A stretch of DNA of 64,000 nucleotides from F-183 sp964627455 (GCA_964627455.1 CAZVKC010000036.1:17680-81679); one strand, 5' to 3'; counted from the stretch's first letter, positions 16,262-25,331 are shown. The notes: generated by a model not told the origin, from the letters alone. Translations and numbers: made by a program.

Positions 16262-17902
16262 ATGATCGTAGCCGCAGCAGCTTACTTCACGCTTCTCGCT
16301 CAAGCCCAACAACCACCCACAATCCCGGATCACCTCATCGCCGATCTCGACGTCGAATACTCGCGCGTCGGGCAGCGCGTCGCGATGGACATCATCCGGC
16401 CCAAGACGCCGGGACCTCACCCCGCCATACTCGCCATTCACGGCGGAGGATTCCGCGCCGGAAGCCGGCAAAGCTACATTCCGTTCTGCACCAGAGCCGC
16501 TGAAAAGGGCTACGTTTGTGCGACCGCCAGCTATCGCCTAGCACCGGGCCATCAGTTCCCCGCGGCAGTTGAGGACGCGAAGGCGGCCGTGCGATTCCTG
16601 CGCGCCAATGCTGCCAAGTACACGGTCGATCCCGCGCACATCGGCGCCGTCGGTGGATCCGCCGGTGGACACCTCGTGCTCATGCTCGGCCTCACCGCGA
16701 ACAACCGCTCGTTCGAAGGCAGCGGTCCGAACCGCGACCAGTCGAGCACCGTGCAGTGCGTCGTCAACTACTACGGCCCCACCGACTTCGTGCAATCCTA
16801 CGCGCCCGGCAAGAGTGTCGACGCCGCGCAGGTGCTGCCCCTGTTCCTCGGCGGGGACCTCGAACACAACCGCAAGCAGCACATCGCGGCGAGCCCTCTC
16901 TATTACGTGAGTCCGCAAGCTTCCCCCATCCTGTCTATCCACGGCACGAAGGACACCTACGTTGCCTATGAGCATTCCGTCTGGCTGACCGAGAAACTGA
17001 AAGCCGCGGGCGCGGACGCGGAACTCGAGACGATTCCCGATGCCGGACACGGCTTCAAAGGCGCCGACGCCGCCAAGGCTGAAGCCCGCACGTTCGAGTA
17101 CTTCGACAAACACCTCAAGCCCGCGAAACAACAGCGCATCGTTGTTGCCGATCATGGTCCCGCAGGCCAGATCGTGACGATGGAATGGCCTTCGGGACGC
17201 GAGTTGTCAACCCTGCCGAACGATCGCGGACACGACGTGCAGGTCCTGCCGAACGGCGGCTTGCTCTTTACCGTCGGACCACAAAAGAAGATCGTCGAAG
17301 TCGACGCCGCCGGTCGCACCATCTGGACTTGCTGCGACGGCCTCGAACATCCGCTCGCCGCGCAACGCCTCGACAACGGACTCACGCTCATCGGTGACGC
17401 CAAAGCAGGCCGCGTCATCGAGGTCGACCGCAACGGCGCCGTGCAGTGGAAGTACGAATCCGCGGATCTCGCCAATATGCGCATGCGCAACGCACACCGC
17501 ACGGCACAGGGCACGACGCTTATCGCGGTCGAAGCCGAAGCGAAGCTGATCGAGGTCGACAGGTCCGGCAAGATCATCTGGCAGTGGCAGGCGCCGGAGG
17601 GTTCGAAGCGCCGCCTCTACATGGGCCGCCGCCTCGCCAACGGCAACACCATCGTCAGCCTCAACGAACCCGGCGAAGTCGTCGAAGTCGATCCGCAGGG
17701 CAAGGTCGTGCGCTCCATCGGCGGCAGCAAAATGGATATCCGCATGGGTTGGGCATCGGGCTTCGCATTCCTGCCCAACGGCAATCTGCTGATCTCCGAC
17801 TACACGGGACGCCGGCTGCTGGAAGTCGACGCCAAAGGCGAAGTCGTGAACCAGCTTCGCACCGGGCATCGCACGATCGCAACGGTCACCGTGATGCAAT
17901 AG
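16262..17902 (+). CDS. exported alpha/beta-hydrolase esterase fused to a beta-propeller
   Basis: This 546-residue protein has three parts. A signal peptide (MIVAAAAYFTLLAQAQ) is followed by an esterase domain of the BD-FAE/HSL type (about 20-285) with oxyanion HGGG (60-63), nucleophile Ser133 in GGSAGG, Asp231 in GTKDTY and His263 in GHGF. A propeller domain (about 295-546) follows with repeated IVEVDAAGRTIW, VIEVDRNGAVQW and LIEVDRSGKIIW strands. Such esterases remove acyl or acetyl groups from plant polymers or small esters; the propeller may bind carbohydrate or protein. The fusion is continuous in one frame with no sign of a frameshift. Confidence 0.85.
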   Translation: MIVAAAAYFTLLAQAQQPPTIPDHLIADLDVEYSRVGQRVAMDIIRPKTPGPHPAILAIHGGGFRAGSRQSYIPFCTRAAEKGYVCATASYRLAPGHQFPAAVEDAKAAVRFLRANAAKYTVDPAHIGAVGGSAGGHLVLMLGLTANNRSFEGSGPNRDQSSTVQCVVNYYGPTDFVQSYAPGKSVDAAQVLPLFLGGDLEHNRKQHIAASPLYYVSPQASPILSIHGTKDTYVAYEHSVWLTEKLKAAGADAELETIPDAGHGFKGADAAKAEARTFEYFDKHLKPAKQQRIVVADHGPAGQIVTMEWPSGRELSTLPNDRGHDVQVLPNGGLLFTVGPQKKIVEVDAAGRTIWTCCDGLEHPLAAQRLDNGLTLIGDAKAGRVIEVDRNGAVQWKYESADLANMRMRNAHRTAQGTTLIAVEAEAKLIEVDRSGKIIWQWQAPEGSKRRLYMGRRLANGNTIVSLNEPGEVVEVDPQGKVVRSIGGSKMDIRMGWASGFAFLPNGNLLISDYTGRRLLEVDAKGEVVNQLRTGHRTIATVTVMQ

Positions 17903-17906
17903 AGGC

Positions 17907-18680
17907 ATGACGCCGATCGCGTTAACCATCGCCGGCTCCGATCCCTCGGGCGGAGCCGGCATTCAGGCCGACCTCAAGACCTTCCATCAATTTGGCGTTT
18001 ACGGCGAGGCAGTCGTCACGCTACTCACCGTGCAGAACACCCAAAGTGTCGAGCGGGTCGAGATCATGCCCGCGGACCTCGTACATGATCAACTCATCGC
18101 GGTCCTCAACGACATCCCTCCGCTGTATGCGAAAACCGGCGCGCTCGGCAATAGCGAAATCGTGCACATGGTGGCCCGCATTGCCAAACAATACAAACTG
18201 CGGCTCGTCGTCGATCCGGTCATGATCAGCAAGCACGGATCCCGGCTGATGAGCCCGGAATCCCGCAGTGCACTGCTCGAAGCTCTGATCCCCAACGCTT
18301 ACCTCGTCACCCCCAACCTGCATGAGGCTGCAGCCATCGCCGGCATGAGCGAAGATGCGGATCCCAAAGCGATCGCGGAACGCATCGCGCAACTCGGGTG
18401 TCCTCGCGTGATCGTCAAGGGCGGTCATGCTCGCGGGCCCGCAACCGATCTGCTCTACGACAATGGAACCTTCCACGAGTTCCATTCCGAACGGCTCGAA
18501 ACGAAGAACACACACGGCACCGGCTGTACCTTTTCAGCAGCCATCACAGCGGAACTCGCCAAAGGCGCAGAACTCACCGACGCCATAGCCCGAGCCAAGC
18601 GTTTCATCACCGAAGCGATCCGCACGAATCCCAATCTCGGACGCGGTTATGGCCCGGTCAATCATCACGCGCGCACCTGA
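17907..18680 (+). CDS. thiD: hydroxymethylpyrimidine/phosphomethylpyrimidine kinase
   Basis: ThiD phosphorylates HMP and HMP-P for thiamine synthesis. The 257-residue protein is full length, with TIAGSDPSGGAGIQADLKTF at the N-terminus (substrate loop), VVDPVMISKHGSRLM in the middle and the anion-hole motif KNTHGTGCTFSAAITAELAKG near residue 205. It starts 4 nt after the esterase stop. No other thi gene is visible, and no TPP riboswitch was seen upstream. Confidence 0.94.
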   Translation: MTPIALTIAGSDPSGGAGIQADLKTFHQFGVYGEAVVTLLTVQNTQSVERVEIMPADLVHDQLIAVLNDIPPLYAKTGALGNSEIVHMVARIAKQYKLRLVVDPVMISKHGSRLMSPESRSALLEALIPNAYLVTPNLHEAAAIAGMSEDADPKAIAERIAQLGCPRVIVKGGHARGPATDLLYDNGTFHEFHSERLETKNTHGTGCTFSAAITAELAKGAELTDAIARAKRFITEAIRTNPNLGRGYGPVNHHART

Positions 18681-18690
18681 TTACAACGCG

Positions 18691-18699
18691 TGTTACAGT
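18691..18699 (+). promoter_or_regulatory. possible extended -10 element of ssb
   Basis: TGTTACAGT (TG, one base, TACAGT) ends 10 nt before the ssb ATG, and no Shine-Dalgarno is present in the spacer. If used, it would give a leader of only a few nucleotides. No good -35 is visible. Confidence 0.3.
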
Positions 18700-18709
18700 T
18701 CAATTCAGC

Positions 18710-19237
18710 ATGGCAAAGAGTCTGAACAAAGTAATGCTGATCGGCAACCTGGGACGCGATGCGGAAACCAAGTTTACGCCCAGCGGCGCCTCGGTCACGC
18801 GCTTCTCCGTCGCCACCACCCGCAACTGGCAGGACAAGGCTTCCGGCGAATGGAAGGAAGAAACCAACTGGACCAACGTGGTCCTGTGGCGCGCCGAAAA
18901 ACTTTCGCAATATTTGACGAAGGGCAAGCGTGTCTATGTCGAGGGCCGTCTCGAAACGCGCAGCTATGAAGACAAGGATGGGCAGAAGCGTTCTGCCACG
19001 GAAGTGATTGCCGACGACGTGATCCTGCTGGATGGAAGCCGCGGCGGCGCACCGGGCGGCGGTGGCGATTCCATGAGCGACGAATTCGGCGGCGGTGGTG
19101 GTTATTCGAGCCAGCCCGTATCGATGCCCCGTTCGGCTCGTGGCGGCGGTGGATCCTCAACTGCGTCTCGTGGTTCCTCGATGCCGCAGGAAGATCCTGG
19201 CTTCGGCGGCGCCAGCGACGACGACGTTCCGTTCTAG
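18710..19237 (+). CDS. ssb: single-stranded DNA-binding protein
   Basis: This 175-residue protein has the OB fold in residues 1-105 (LNKVMLIGNLGRDAETKFTPSG, then TNWTNVVLWRAEKLSQYLTKGKRV split across strands). A Gly/Ser-rich linker and the acidic C-terminal tip DDDVPF, which recruits partner proteins, follow. The start is the family-standard MAKSLNKVMLIG; the frame stays open upstream but overlaps thiD. It ends the plus-strand run and is followed by a strong terminator. Confidence 0.96.
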   Translation: MAKSLNKVMLIGNLGRDAETKFTPSGASVTRFSVATTRNWQDKASGEWKEETNWTNVVLWRAEKLSQYLTKGKRVYVEGRLETRSYEDKDGQKRSATEVIADDVILLDGSRGGAPGGGGDSMSDEFGGGGGYSSQPVSMPRSARGGGGSSTASRGSSMPQEDPGFGGASDDDVPF

Positions 19238-19262
19238 TCCGGATACGAAAGACACTAACAGC

Positions 19263-19296
19263 AAGGGCCGCTACCCAGCTCCAGGGTGCGGCCCTT
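19263..19296 (+). terminator. terminator after ssb
   Basis: A 9-bp stem (AAGGGCCGC at 19263-19271 and GCGGCCCTT at 19288-19296), extendable in the loop by ACCC/GGGT, is followed by CTGCATTTT. It lies between the convergent ssb and RRM genes. Confidence 0.7.
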
Positions 19297-19336
19297 CTGC
19301 ATTTTCCAATTCTTTGTCGCGAAACGGGTCGCCCGC

Positions 19337-19681
19337 TCAGTAGCGGTCGCGTCCACCGCCGCCAAAGTCACGCCGGCCGCCACCGCCACCGCGACGGTCG
19401 CCACCGCCACGATTGCCGCCGCCACCGCCGCCTTGCGTCATCGGACGAGCTTCGTTCACAATCAGCGCACGACCCAGCAGGCTCTTGCCGTTGCATGCTT
19501 CAACCGCGCTGGCGCCTTGCCCACCGTCGTTAAACTCCACGAACGCAAATCCACGGGAGTCGCCGCTGAAGCGATCCCGCACGATTTCGACCTTGTCCGG
19601 TGCGAAACCGTTGTCCTGAAACAAACTGGTGACATCCGACTCGTTCGCCTTGAACGGCAGATTGCCTACGAACAATCTCAT
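19337..19681 (-). CDS. RNA-binding protein with one RRM domain and Gly/Arg-rich tail
   Basis: This 114-residue protein has one RNA recognition motif (residues 1-80) with RNP2 LFVGNL and RNP1 RGFAFVEF. A Gly-Arg-rich tail (82-114) ends GGRDRY. It belongs to the small bacterial/cyanobacterial Rbp type, often cold-induced and chaperone-like. AAGGAG lies 7 nt before the ATG. The gene has a 157-nt upstream spacer, which could contain a regulated leader, but no cold-shock motif was identified with certainty. Confidence 0.92.
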   Translation of the reverse strand: MRLFVGNLPFKANESDVTSLFQDNGFAPDKVEIVRDRFSGDSRGFAFVEFNDGGQGASAVEACNGKSLLGRALIVNEARPMTQGGGGGGNRGGGDRRGGGGGRRDFGGGGRDRY

Positions 19682-19838
19682 GCAAAAACTCCTTGAACGT
19701 CTCGATCTGTCGGTGAGAGGTGCAGGGTGACGACAAGCTTTCCGCTGGAGCTACCAACTACAAACTGGCCAAAATCAGACTGACGCTTTCAACTGACCCG
19801 TTCATTATGCCACAAACAAACGAAAAGGGTAGCCAGTA

Positions 19839-20438
19839 CTAGATCCAGCCCTGCACCCGGTAATAGATCAGCTTGGTGCTCTCGAGGCACAGATCGAGGA
19901 AAACGATCCATCGCCGGCTCATGGAACCGTAGCGTTTCAGCCCGTCCGGAATTGGGAACCTGCACACTTCGACTCCTGCTTTGCGAAATGCAAGAGCACT
20001 GCGCGTCACGTGGTAATCACTGGTCAACAGCACCACACGTGACGCGCCTGCCGGGATCAACGGAATCGTCATGAGCGCGTTCTCGTGGGTGTCCCGCGAC
20101 TGGCTCTCCACCTCGATCTCGCGGGTATCCAAGCCATGTCCGGCAACGAACTCCCGGATCTTCTCTGCTCCCGCGTTGCCGCTGATGATCACTTTCCGGT
20201 AGCGGTTGCTGCGCATCGCCCGCACCGTGTACACGGCGCGCCAGTAGGAACTCTCGCCGAGAACATCGCCCAGGTCGGAGCCGGTCAACACCACCAGCAC
20301 ATCACCGGCAGGACCGTCCCATCGTCCGGCGAGCGACTCTGTCCACCATCGCGTCAGCGGCGTGATCGTAACGAACAAGTAGAAGAGACCGAAGGCAGCG
20401 GCTCCGTTCCAGCACCATTGCCGCGCCCGGCGCCACAT
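19839..20438 (-). CDS. DUF218 / YdcF-ElyC family membrane protein
   Basis: This 199-residue protein has one N-terminal membrane segment (GLFYLFVTITPLTRWW) and a DUF218 domain. Recognisable blocks are GDVLVVLTGSD, VIISGNAGAEKI, ESQSRDTHENA and VVLLTSDYHVTRS. The family includes ElyC, which influences lipid carrier and envelope metabolism; the reaction is not established. A 100-N gap just upstream is spurious (identical 55-bp flanks). After collapsing it, the ATG at 20436-20438 shares one base with the stop of the TonB-type receptor gene, so the two are translationally coupled. Confidence 0.85.
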   Translation of the reverse strand: MWRRARQWCWNGAAAFGLFYLFVTITPLTRWWTESLAGRWDGPAGDVLVVLTGSDLGDVLGESSYWRAVYTVRAMRSNRYRKVIISGNAGAEKIREFVAGHGLDTREIEVESQSRDTHENALMTIPLIPAGASRVVLLTSDYHVTRSALAFRKAGVEVCRFPIPDGLKRYGSMSRRWIVFLDLCLESTKLIYYRVQGWI

Positions 20439-20452
20439 CAGAACAGAAACCG
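20398..20452. repeat. 55-bp direct repeat, left copy (assembly overlap)
   Basis: The sequence is identical to 20553-20607 across the N gap and represents the unmerged contig overlap, as at 11666-11875. Confidence 0.95.
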
Positions 20453-20552
20453 NNNNNNNNNNNNNNNNNNNNNNNNNNNNNNNNNNNNNNNNNNNNNNNN
20501 NNNNNNNNNNNNNNNNNNNNNNNNNNNNNNNNNNNNNNNNNNNNNNNNNNNN
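20453..20552. other. assembly gap of 100 N between receptor and DUF218 genes
   Basis: The gap is of default length with 55-bp identical flanks. Removing 20453-20607 makes the receptor stop codon and the DUF218 start codon overlap (TGATG), a sensible operon junction. Confidence 0.95.
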
Positions 20553-20607
20553 GCGGCTCCGTTCCAGCACCATTGCCGCGCCCGGCGCCACATCAGAACA
20601 GAAACCG
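20553..20607. repeat. 55-bp direct repeat, right copy (assembly overlap)
   Basis: This is the second copy of 20398-20452. It includes the last 15 nt of the receptor gene read on the minus strand. Confidence 0.95.
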
Positions 20608-23220
20608 GACCTGCAGGCGGAACACACGGCCATCATTGAGCGTGTTCGTAATCTTGCCGAACGCAGGCGAACTCAGGTCCGGATTTGGTTCCGCGAACTG
20701 CGGCGTATTGAGGAAGTTCAGCGATTCGGCGCGAACCAGCAACTTGCGCTCGCCCGCCAGCGTCCAGGTCTTGGAAAGCGATGCGTTCAGGTTGCGGATC
20801 CCGCCTCGACGGAACGTTGCCACACCCAGATTGCCCCGCGCATCGAAAGGTCCAATCAAGGCGAAAGCCGACCTTGGCAGCCGGACATCCGGATGATTGA
20901 TCGCCATTCCCAGAATCGAAGGATCGAGGATGTTCGGGCGGTCGCCATTCACAGCGTCAACGTTGCCGCTCCCGGGAGCGTCCGAGCCGGAGACCACGGT
21001 AAACGGCATTCCCGTCTTCGCGAGAAAAACGCCATTGAGGTTCCACCCGCCCCACTTCTTCGGGGCCGCATAGTTCACGCGCGTGAGCAGGGCATGCTTC
21101 TGGTCGAAGGCGCTCACGCCTTTGAGGTCCGCCGTAACGCCGTACTCGGTCTGGCTGTATCCCTGCCGCGAATCATCGCCGGCGGCCGTATTCAAATAGC
21201 TTGCGCCGGTGTCGATGGCCTTGCTGAACCAATACGAGGCGTCCACCGTCATCCCATGAAAATTCGGGGCGAGCACCGTCACACGGCCGGCATCGAAGTA
21301 TCCGTTCGCTCCGTTTTCCACCATCCGGTAATCGAAATAGCGTGGGTCCGGACGACGATCCTGAATCGTCAATGCAGTCTGTGGGATCCCAGGAACAATG
21401 CGCGCCCGGTTCAGGTGCCAGAGGATCAGCAAAGCCCGGCTGCGCGAACCGACATAGCCGGTCTGCACCCGCCATTTGCCGGGCAGTTCGCCTTCCCAAC
21501 TGAAGTTGTAATGATTGGTGTACGGCGTCCGTAAATTATCCGGGTAGTCCGAAACAACCGCCCGGGCGCCCGGCCCGCGGGCCAGTCCTGCCGTCGGGTT
21601 GAGCAGATCCGGAACCATCACCTCGAACTTCTGAAAGTTCGGAGGATTCCAACGCACCTGCTGATACGTCGTTTGGAAAATCTCGCCGAAATGCAGTCCC
21701 CACGCCGACCGGATCACGCCCAGGTGGCCCGGCAGCCGGTATGCGAAGCCGAACCGCGGACCCAGGTTATTGCAGTCACATTGCGCGTGGATATTGTCCA
21801 ACCCGGACTTCTCGTGCGGGGGAACCATCGGATTGAAGCGGACGCCGTACGACAGCATCAACCGGGGCGTCACCCGCCACGTGTCGCCCGCGAAGTAATT
21901 CTGTTCCCAGCCCCGGTGATAACGCTGCGGATCTCCGAACGAACCGCTGTAACGGCTCGGCCGGCCCTCCAGAAAATTCGTGATGGCGTCCCGCCCGAAG
22001 TCGCTTCGAAAGAAATAATTGCCCCGGTTACTGCTGACCTCATACGTGTTGTACTGCGCGCGCGTCACTTCCGCTCCAGCCGAAAAAGCGTGGTTGCCCT
22101 GCCGGCTGCTCCACATCCCCGCGTAACGGTAACGATTCTGCACGCGGTTCAAAGGGATGTTCGACTGCGGACCCAGCTTTTCATACGAAGTCCCGATCTG
22201 CACCTGCGGACCCACCGCGTTCGGCTCGGCCACCAGATTCGTGTGGCTCCGGTCGAATCCCATGGTCAAATCCAGATTCGTTCTTGCACTCAGCGCGCGA
22301 GCCCATCCCAGCCGCGCCGAGTGCGACATCACCGTCGTCAGCGGGTTCTGGCCCGCCACCAGTTGAAAGGCGTCGACATCCTGGCTCGTGTACGTATGCT
22401 TGGCGCTCAAACGGTCCTTCGAGCCCGCTTTTTGATCCAGTTGCAGGACTGAGTTCCGCGTTCGAATCGTCTGCCTGGCATTCGTATTCAGAAAGCGGCG
22501 GTCAATGTCGGTGCGGTTGGGACGTTCGGCCGGATATGCGTTGAGGAAACGCTGAATCATCCGTGCCGCCGCAACGTCTGTGACGCGGGGCGTCCGTTCG
22601 GAGTCGAGCGGGACCAGTACATTGCCGTTGACGTAACCGCTGGACTCCTGCGCCGATCCATCCGCAGAAAGAATGGCGCCCTTCCATAACCGCAATCCGA
22701 GGTTCAGACCGGCCGTGTTGTCACGCGCCGGCCGCACGTCGCCGACCTGAAAAAACGAACGCGCGGTCAGGGCGCTGTTGCCGTGCGTCAGATAGACGCT
22801 GCCGTGCGCGATGCCCGCCGCAGGCTTCGAGATCGCCGCCACATGAGGGGTTCCTGCAGGATTCCCGCCGAATTCCGCGCCGAAGTAACTCCGCTCGACC
22901 TTGAACTCGCTGATGATCGTCGCGCTCGTACCCATTCTCTGCGCCGCTTCCTTGGCGGCGTTATTGTCGATCTGGTTGAACTGCACGTTCTCGTTCCGCT
23001 TCGCCTCGCCGCCCTCGGCGTTGGTTTTGCCGAGCAGGATGGCGTCGGAGCCTGCCGCGGGTTTTGCGGGAGCGGTCGGTTCCTGAGCCGGAACCGGGCT
23101 CTTCAGTTCGGGCTTCTCAGGCTGCGCGGATGGAGCGGCAGGAGGCGCTGCGGGTTTCTGAACGCTCTCCTGCGGCAAACAGAGCCGCCAGACGAGCAAC
23201 GGAACAAGGATCAGATTCAT
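20593..23220 (-). CDS. TonB-dependent receptor-like outer-membrane beta-barrel protein
   Basis: This 875-residue protein has a short signal-like N-terminus (MNLILVPLLVWRLCLPQES), a Pro/Ala-rich linker (about 22-60) and a plug-like segment (SEFKVERSYFGAEFGGNPAG). A long barrel region ends in RLQVRFLF, with the terminal aromatic expected for BAM-dependent barrels. It belongs to the Oar-like receptors expanded in Acidobacteriota, but it lacks the N-terminal carboxypeptidase-regulatory-like domain present in the larger receptor at 45-48 kb. Substrate unknown; uptake or binding of a bulky ligand is inferred. It is followed by the DUF218 gene. Confidence 0.82.
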   Translation of the reverse strand: MNLILVPLLVWRLCLPQESVQKPAAPPAAPSAQPEKPELKSPVPAQEPTAPAKPAAGSDAILLGKTNAEGGEAKRNENVQFNQIDNNAAKEAAQRMGTSATIISEFKVERSYFGAEFGGNPAGTPHVAAISKPAAGIAHGSVYLTHGNSALTARSFFQVGDVRPARDNTAGLNLGLRLWKGAILSADGSAQESSGYVNGNVLVPLDSERTPRVTDVAAARMIQRFLNAYPAERPNRTDIDRRFLNTNARQTIRTRNSVLQLDQKAGSKDRLSAKHTYTSQDVDAFQLVAGQNPLTTVMSHSARLGWARALSARTNLDLTMGFDRSHTNLVAEPNAVGPQVQIGTSYEKLGPQSNIPLNRVQNRYRYAGMWSSRQGNHAFSAGAEVTRAQYNTYEVSSNRGNYFFRSDFGRDAITNFLEGRPSRYSGSFGDPQRYHRGWEQNYFAGDTWRVTPRLMLSYGVRFNPMVPPHEKSGLDNIHAQCDCNNLGPRFGFAYRLPGHLGVIRSAWGLHFGEIFQTTYQQVRWNPPNFQKFEVMVPDLLNPTAGLARGPGARAVVSDYPDNLRTPYTNHYNFSWEGELPGKWRVQTGYVGSRSRALLILWHLNRARIVPGIPQTALTIQDRRPDPRYFDYRMVENGANGYFDAGRVTVLAPNFHGMTVDASYWFSKAIDTGASYLNTAAGDDSRQGYSQTEYGVTADLKGVSAFDQKHALLTRVNYAAPKKWGGWNLNGVFLAKTGMPFTVVSGSDAPGSGNVDAVNGDRPNILDPSILGMAINHPDVRLPRSAFALIGPFDARGNLGVATFRRGGIRNLNASLSKTWTLAGERKLLVRAESLNFLNTPQFAEPNPDLSSPAFGKITNTLNDGRVFRLQVRFLF

Positions 23221-23319
23221 TGGGAACGGGCGGTCGTCGCGTTTCGGGTCCGAAGCCAGCGGAAGCGGCGTTGCCCTCAGTTTAACGTACTGTAGGAGCG
23301 TCGGAAACAGGCACAGGGT

Positions 23320-23325
23320 TACACT
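23320..23325 (+). promoter_or_regulatory. possible -10 box of the MFS transporter gene
   Basis: TACACT ends 7 nt before the GTG start and there is no Shine-Dalgarno in between. No convincing -35 was found. It is listed because the geometry repeats at other genes here. Confidence 0.25.
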
Positions 23326-23332
23326 ATCAGAA

Positions 23333-24541
23333 GTGACCGCTCGTTCCAGCCAGCCTGGCAGCCATCCCTCAGGACTGCTCGAGGCCCAGGGCGCCCGCCC
23401 TGCCCTTGCTGGATTTTTCGTCGCCGGACTTCTGCTGTCCTTCCTCGGCGCGATCCTCCCCGCCTGGGGCTATCACTACACCGAACAGTACATTCAGGTC
23501 GGGAACTATTTCGTCGCCTTCAACGGCGGACTCTTCGCATCCAACCGCCTCGCCGCAAGGCTCCTCGTGCGCGCCGGCATCCGGACCTCCCTGATTTCGG
23601 CCTGCATTCTGTCCTGCGTGTCGATGCTCTGGCTGGCCTGGTTCTCACCGCCCTATTCCGCGATCTGGCGCATGCTGGGACTCCTCTTCCTGGGTTCCGG
23701 CGCCGGACTCCTTCAATCCGCCATCTTCCAGGCGATCGCCCCGATCTACCGCCACGACCGCGCGGCAACCGTAAATATTGCCGGCATCTTTTTTGGTTTG
23801 GGATGCCTCGCCACGGCGCTGCTCGTCGCCGGAACCTACTATGTCTACACGGTTGCGAGTATCCTGATCTTCTTTGCGGTGATTCCGGGCTTCTTTGCCG
23901 CCGCTTTTGGACGTGTCAAATACGACGCCCCGGTCATCGAACCTCCGGGTCCGGCCGAACTCATTGCCGGATTTCGCAGCCCTCTCGCGATCCAGTTCGG
24001 GATCCTGTTGTTGTTGCAGTTCGCGAACGAATGGTCGGTCGCGGGATGGCTCGCCCTTTTCGTCACCCAACGGCTCGGCATTAACCCGTCGACAGCGCTG
24101 TTCTATCTGGCGCTCTATTGGACCGCGCTGCTCGTTGGACGAATCCTGGCTCAGCGGGTCATCAGCGGCGCAGGCCACGGCAAGATCCTGCTGGTCGGCA
24201 TCAGTTCTGCAGTCCTCGGTTGCACCATTCTGTCACTCACGGATAATCGCTTTGGCATTATCAGCGGAATCCTGTTTCTCGGCGTGGGGTTCGCCCCGGT
24301 CTATCCGTTGATCGTGGAACAAATCGGCGACAAGTTCCCCTACTACGATCCCGTTTTCTACCATGGAATCTTCTCCCTGGCATTTACGGGAGCCCTGCTC
24401 GCTCCCGCAGCGCTTGGCTATCTTGCCGCCTGGCAAGGTGTACGGTGGATTATGCTTTACCCGTTGGCGGGAAGTTCGGTTGTGTTCTTCTTGCTCCTGG
24501 TTCGCATGGTAGACAACAGTCTGTCCCGTCGAACGACGTAG
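23333..24541 (+). CDS. major facilitator superfamily transporter
   Basis: This 402-residue inner-membrane protein has 12 predicted hydrophobic segments. The first begins at about residue 27 (GFFVAGLLLSFLGAILPAWGYHY) and there is a typical central loop (RVKYDAPVIEPPGPAEL). The GTG start is chosen because no other start precedes the first segment. FucP/sugar-type or drug-type membership could not be decided. It is divergent from the receptor gene (112 nt apart), and the Crp/Fnr regulator follows with its own promoter. Confidence 0.83.
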   Translation: MTARSSQPGSHPSGLLEAQGARPALAGFFVAGLLLSFLGAILPAWGYHYTEQYIQVGNYFVAFNGGLFASNRLAARLLVRAGIRTSLISACILSCVSMLWLAWFSPPYSAIWRMLGLLFLGSGAGLLQSAIFQAIAPIYRHDRAATVNIAGIFFGLGCLATALLVAGTYYVYTVASILIFFAVIPGFFAAAFGRVKYDAPVIEPPGPAELIAGFRSPLAIQFGILLLLQFANEWSVAGWLALFVTQRLGINPSTALFYLALYWTALLVGRILAQRVISGAGHGKILLVGISSAVLGCTILSLTDNRFGIISGILFLGVGFAPVYPLIVEQIGDKFPYYDPVFYHGIFSLAFTGALLAPAALGYLAAWQGVRWIMLYPLAGSSVVFFLLLVRMVDNSLSRRTT

Positions 24542-24594
24542 CCACCTACCGAAAGATGGTCGCCCGCCGGCTTGAGCATCCCTTGAATAGAGTA

Positions 24595-24622
24595 TTGTCT
24601 CAGCGCACGGTCCCTTTATAAT
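24595..24622 (+). promoter_or_regulatory. sigma70-type promoter of the Crp/Fnr gene
   Basis: TTGTCT (24595-24600), 16 nt, then perfect TATAAT (24617-24622), 10 nt before the ATG. The expected leader is about 3 nt, and no Shine-Dalgarno is present, so the mRNA is probably leaderless. Confidence 0.6.
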
Positions 24623-24632
24623 TTAGATACCA

Positions 24633-25331
24633 ATGAACTCCGCTCTAACCTCCCTCATCCGCGGGGAGCTCCTCAACCTTGAGGGCGTCAGACGGCTATC
24701 ACCCGTCCGGCGTTTTACGAGCTTACTGACGTCGGAAACCTCTCCGGAATGTCTGTTTTTCCTCGACTCGGGCTTCGTCAAAGTAGTCCGGCGCGGGGAA
24801 GACTCGAAGGAAGTGATCGTCAGTATCATCGGCCCAGGGGAACTGTTTGCGGAACATGCAATTCAACGGATTTCACGACCGTTCATCGCGGAAGTAATCC
24901 AAGACTCAGTCATCTACGAGATCCCGAGGGATGCGTTCATCGCCCTCGGTCAGAAACATCCGGAAGTCTGGCGTATGCTTTGGGAACTGGCTGTCACCCG
25001 GCAGTTGGAACTCGAGCAGAAAGTATCACTGCTCTGCCTCCAGGATGTCGAGTATCGCATTCTCTACTATCTCGCTCAGCTCGCTCACGCCTTCGGTCCG
25101 CCCCTCAATGAGTTCGCCGAATACAGCATTCCGCTGTCTCAAAGCGAACTCGCCGCGTTGATTGGCGCGACCCGGGAAACTACATCCACGACTCTCAATA
25201 CGCTCTCACGCCAGGGACTGCTCAAGCTGGGCAGACGCCTGGTGATCGTCAACTCGCTCGATAACATCCGCGCAGCGGCGCGGGCGAGAAGCATGAAGGC
25301 GGTGGCGATGACCGCGCCCTCTTCAGCCTGA
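24633..25331 (+). CDS. Crp/Fnr family transcriptional regulator
   Basis: This 232-residue protein has an N-terminal cyclic-nucleotide-binding-type domain (about 25-140; SKEVIVSIIGPGELFAEHAI), a dimerisation helix, and a C-terminal winged helix (about 165-220) with SQSELAALIGATRETTSTT and NTLSRQGLLKLGRR. There is no N-terminal cysteine cluster as in Fnr, so it is not an oxygen sensor of that type; the signal is unknown. It has its own promoter with almost no leader. The targets are not visible. Confidence 0.88.
   Translation: MNSALTSLIRGELLNLEGVRRLSPVRRFTSLLTSETSPECLFFLDSGFVKVVRRGEDSKEVIVSIIGPGELFAEHAIQRISRPFIAEVIQDSVIYEIPRDAFIALGQKHPEVWRMLWELAVTRQLELEQKVSLLCLQDVEYRILYYLAQLAHAFGPPLNEFAEYSIPLSQSELAALIGATRETTSTTLNTLSRQGLLKLGRRLVIVNSLDNIRAAARARSMKAVAMTAPSSA

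Noticed and set aside
19030..19470. Repetitive GGC/GCC-rich DNA around ssb and the RRM gene as a repeat element
   Set aside because: It is explained by codons for the Gly-rich linker of SSB and the Gly/Arg tail of the RRM protein.
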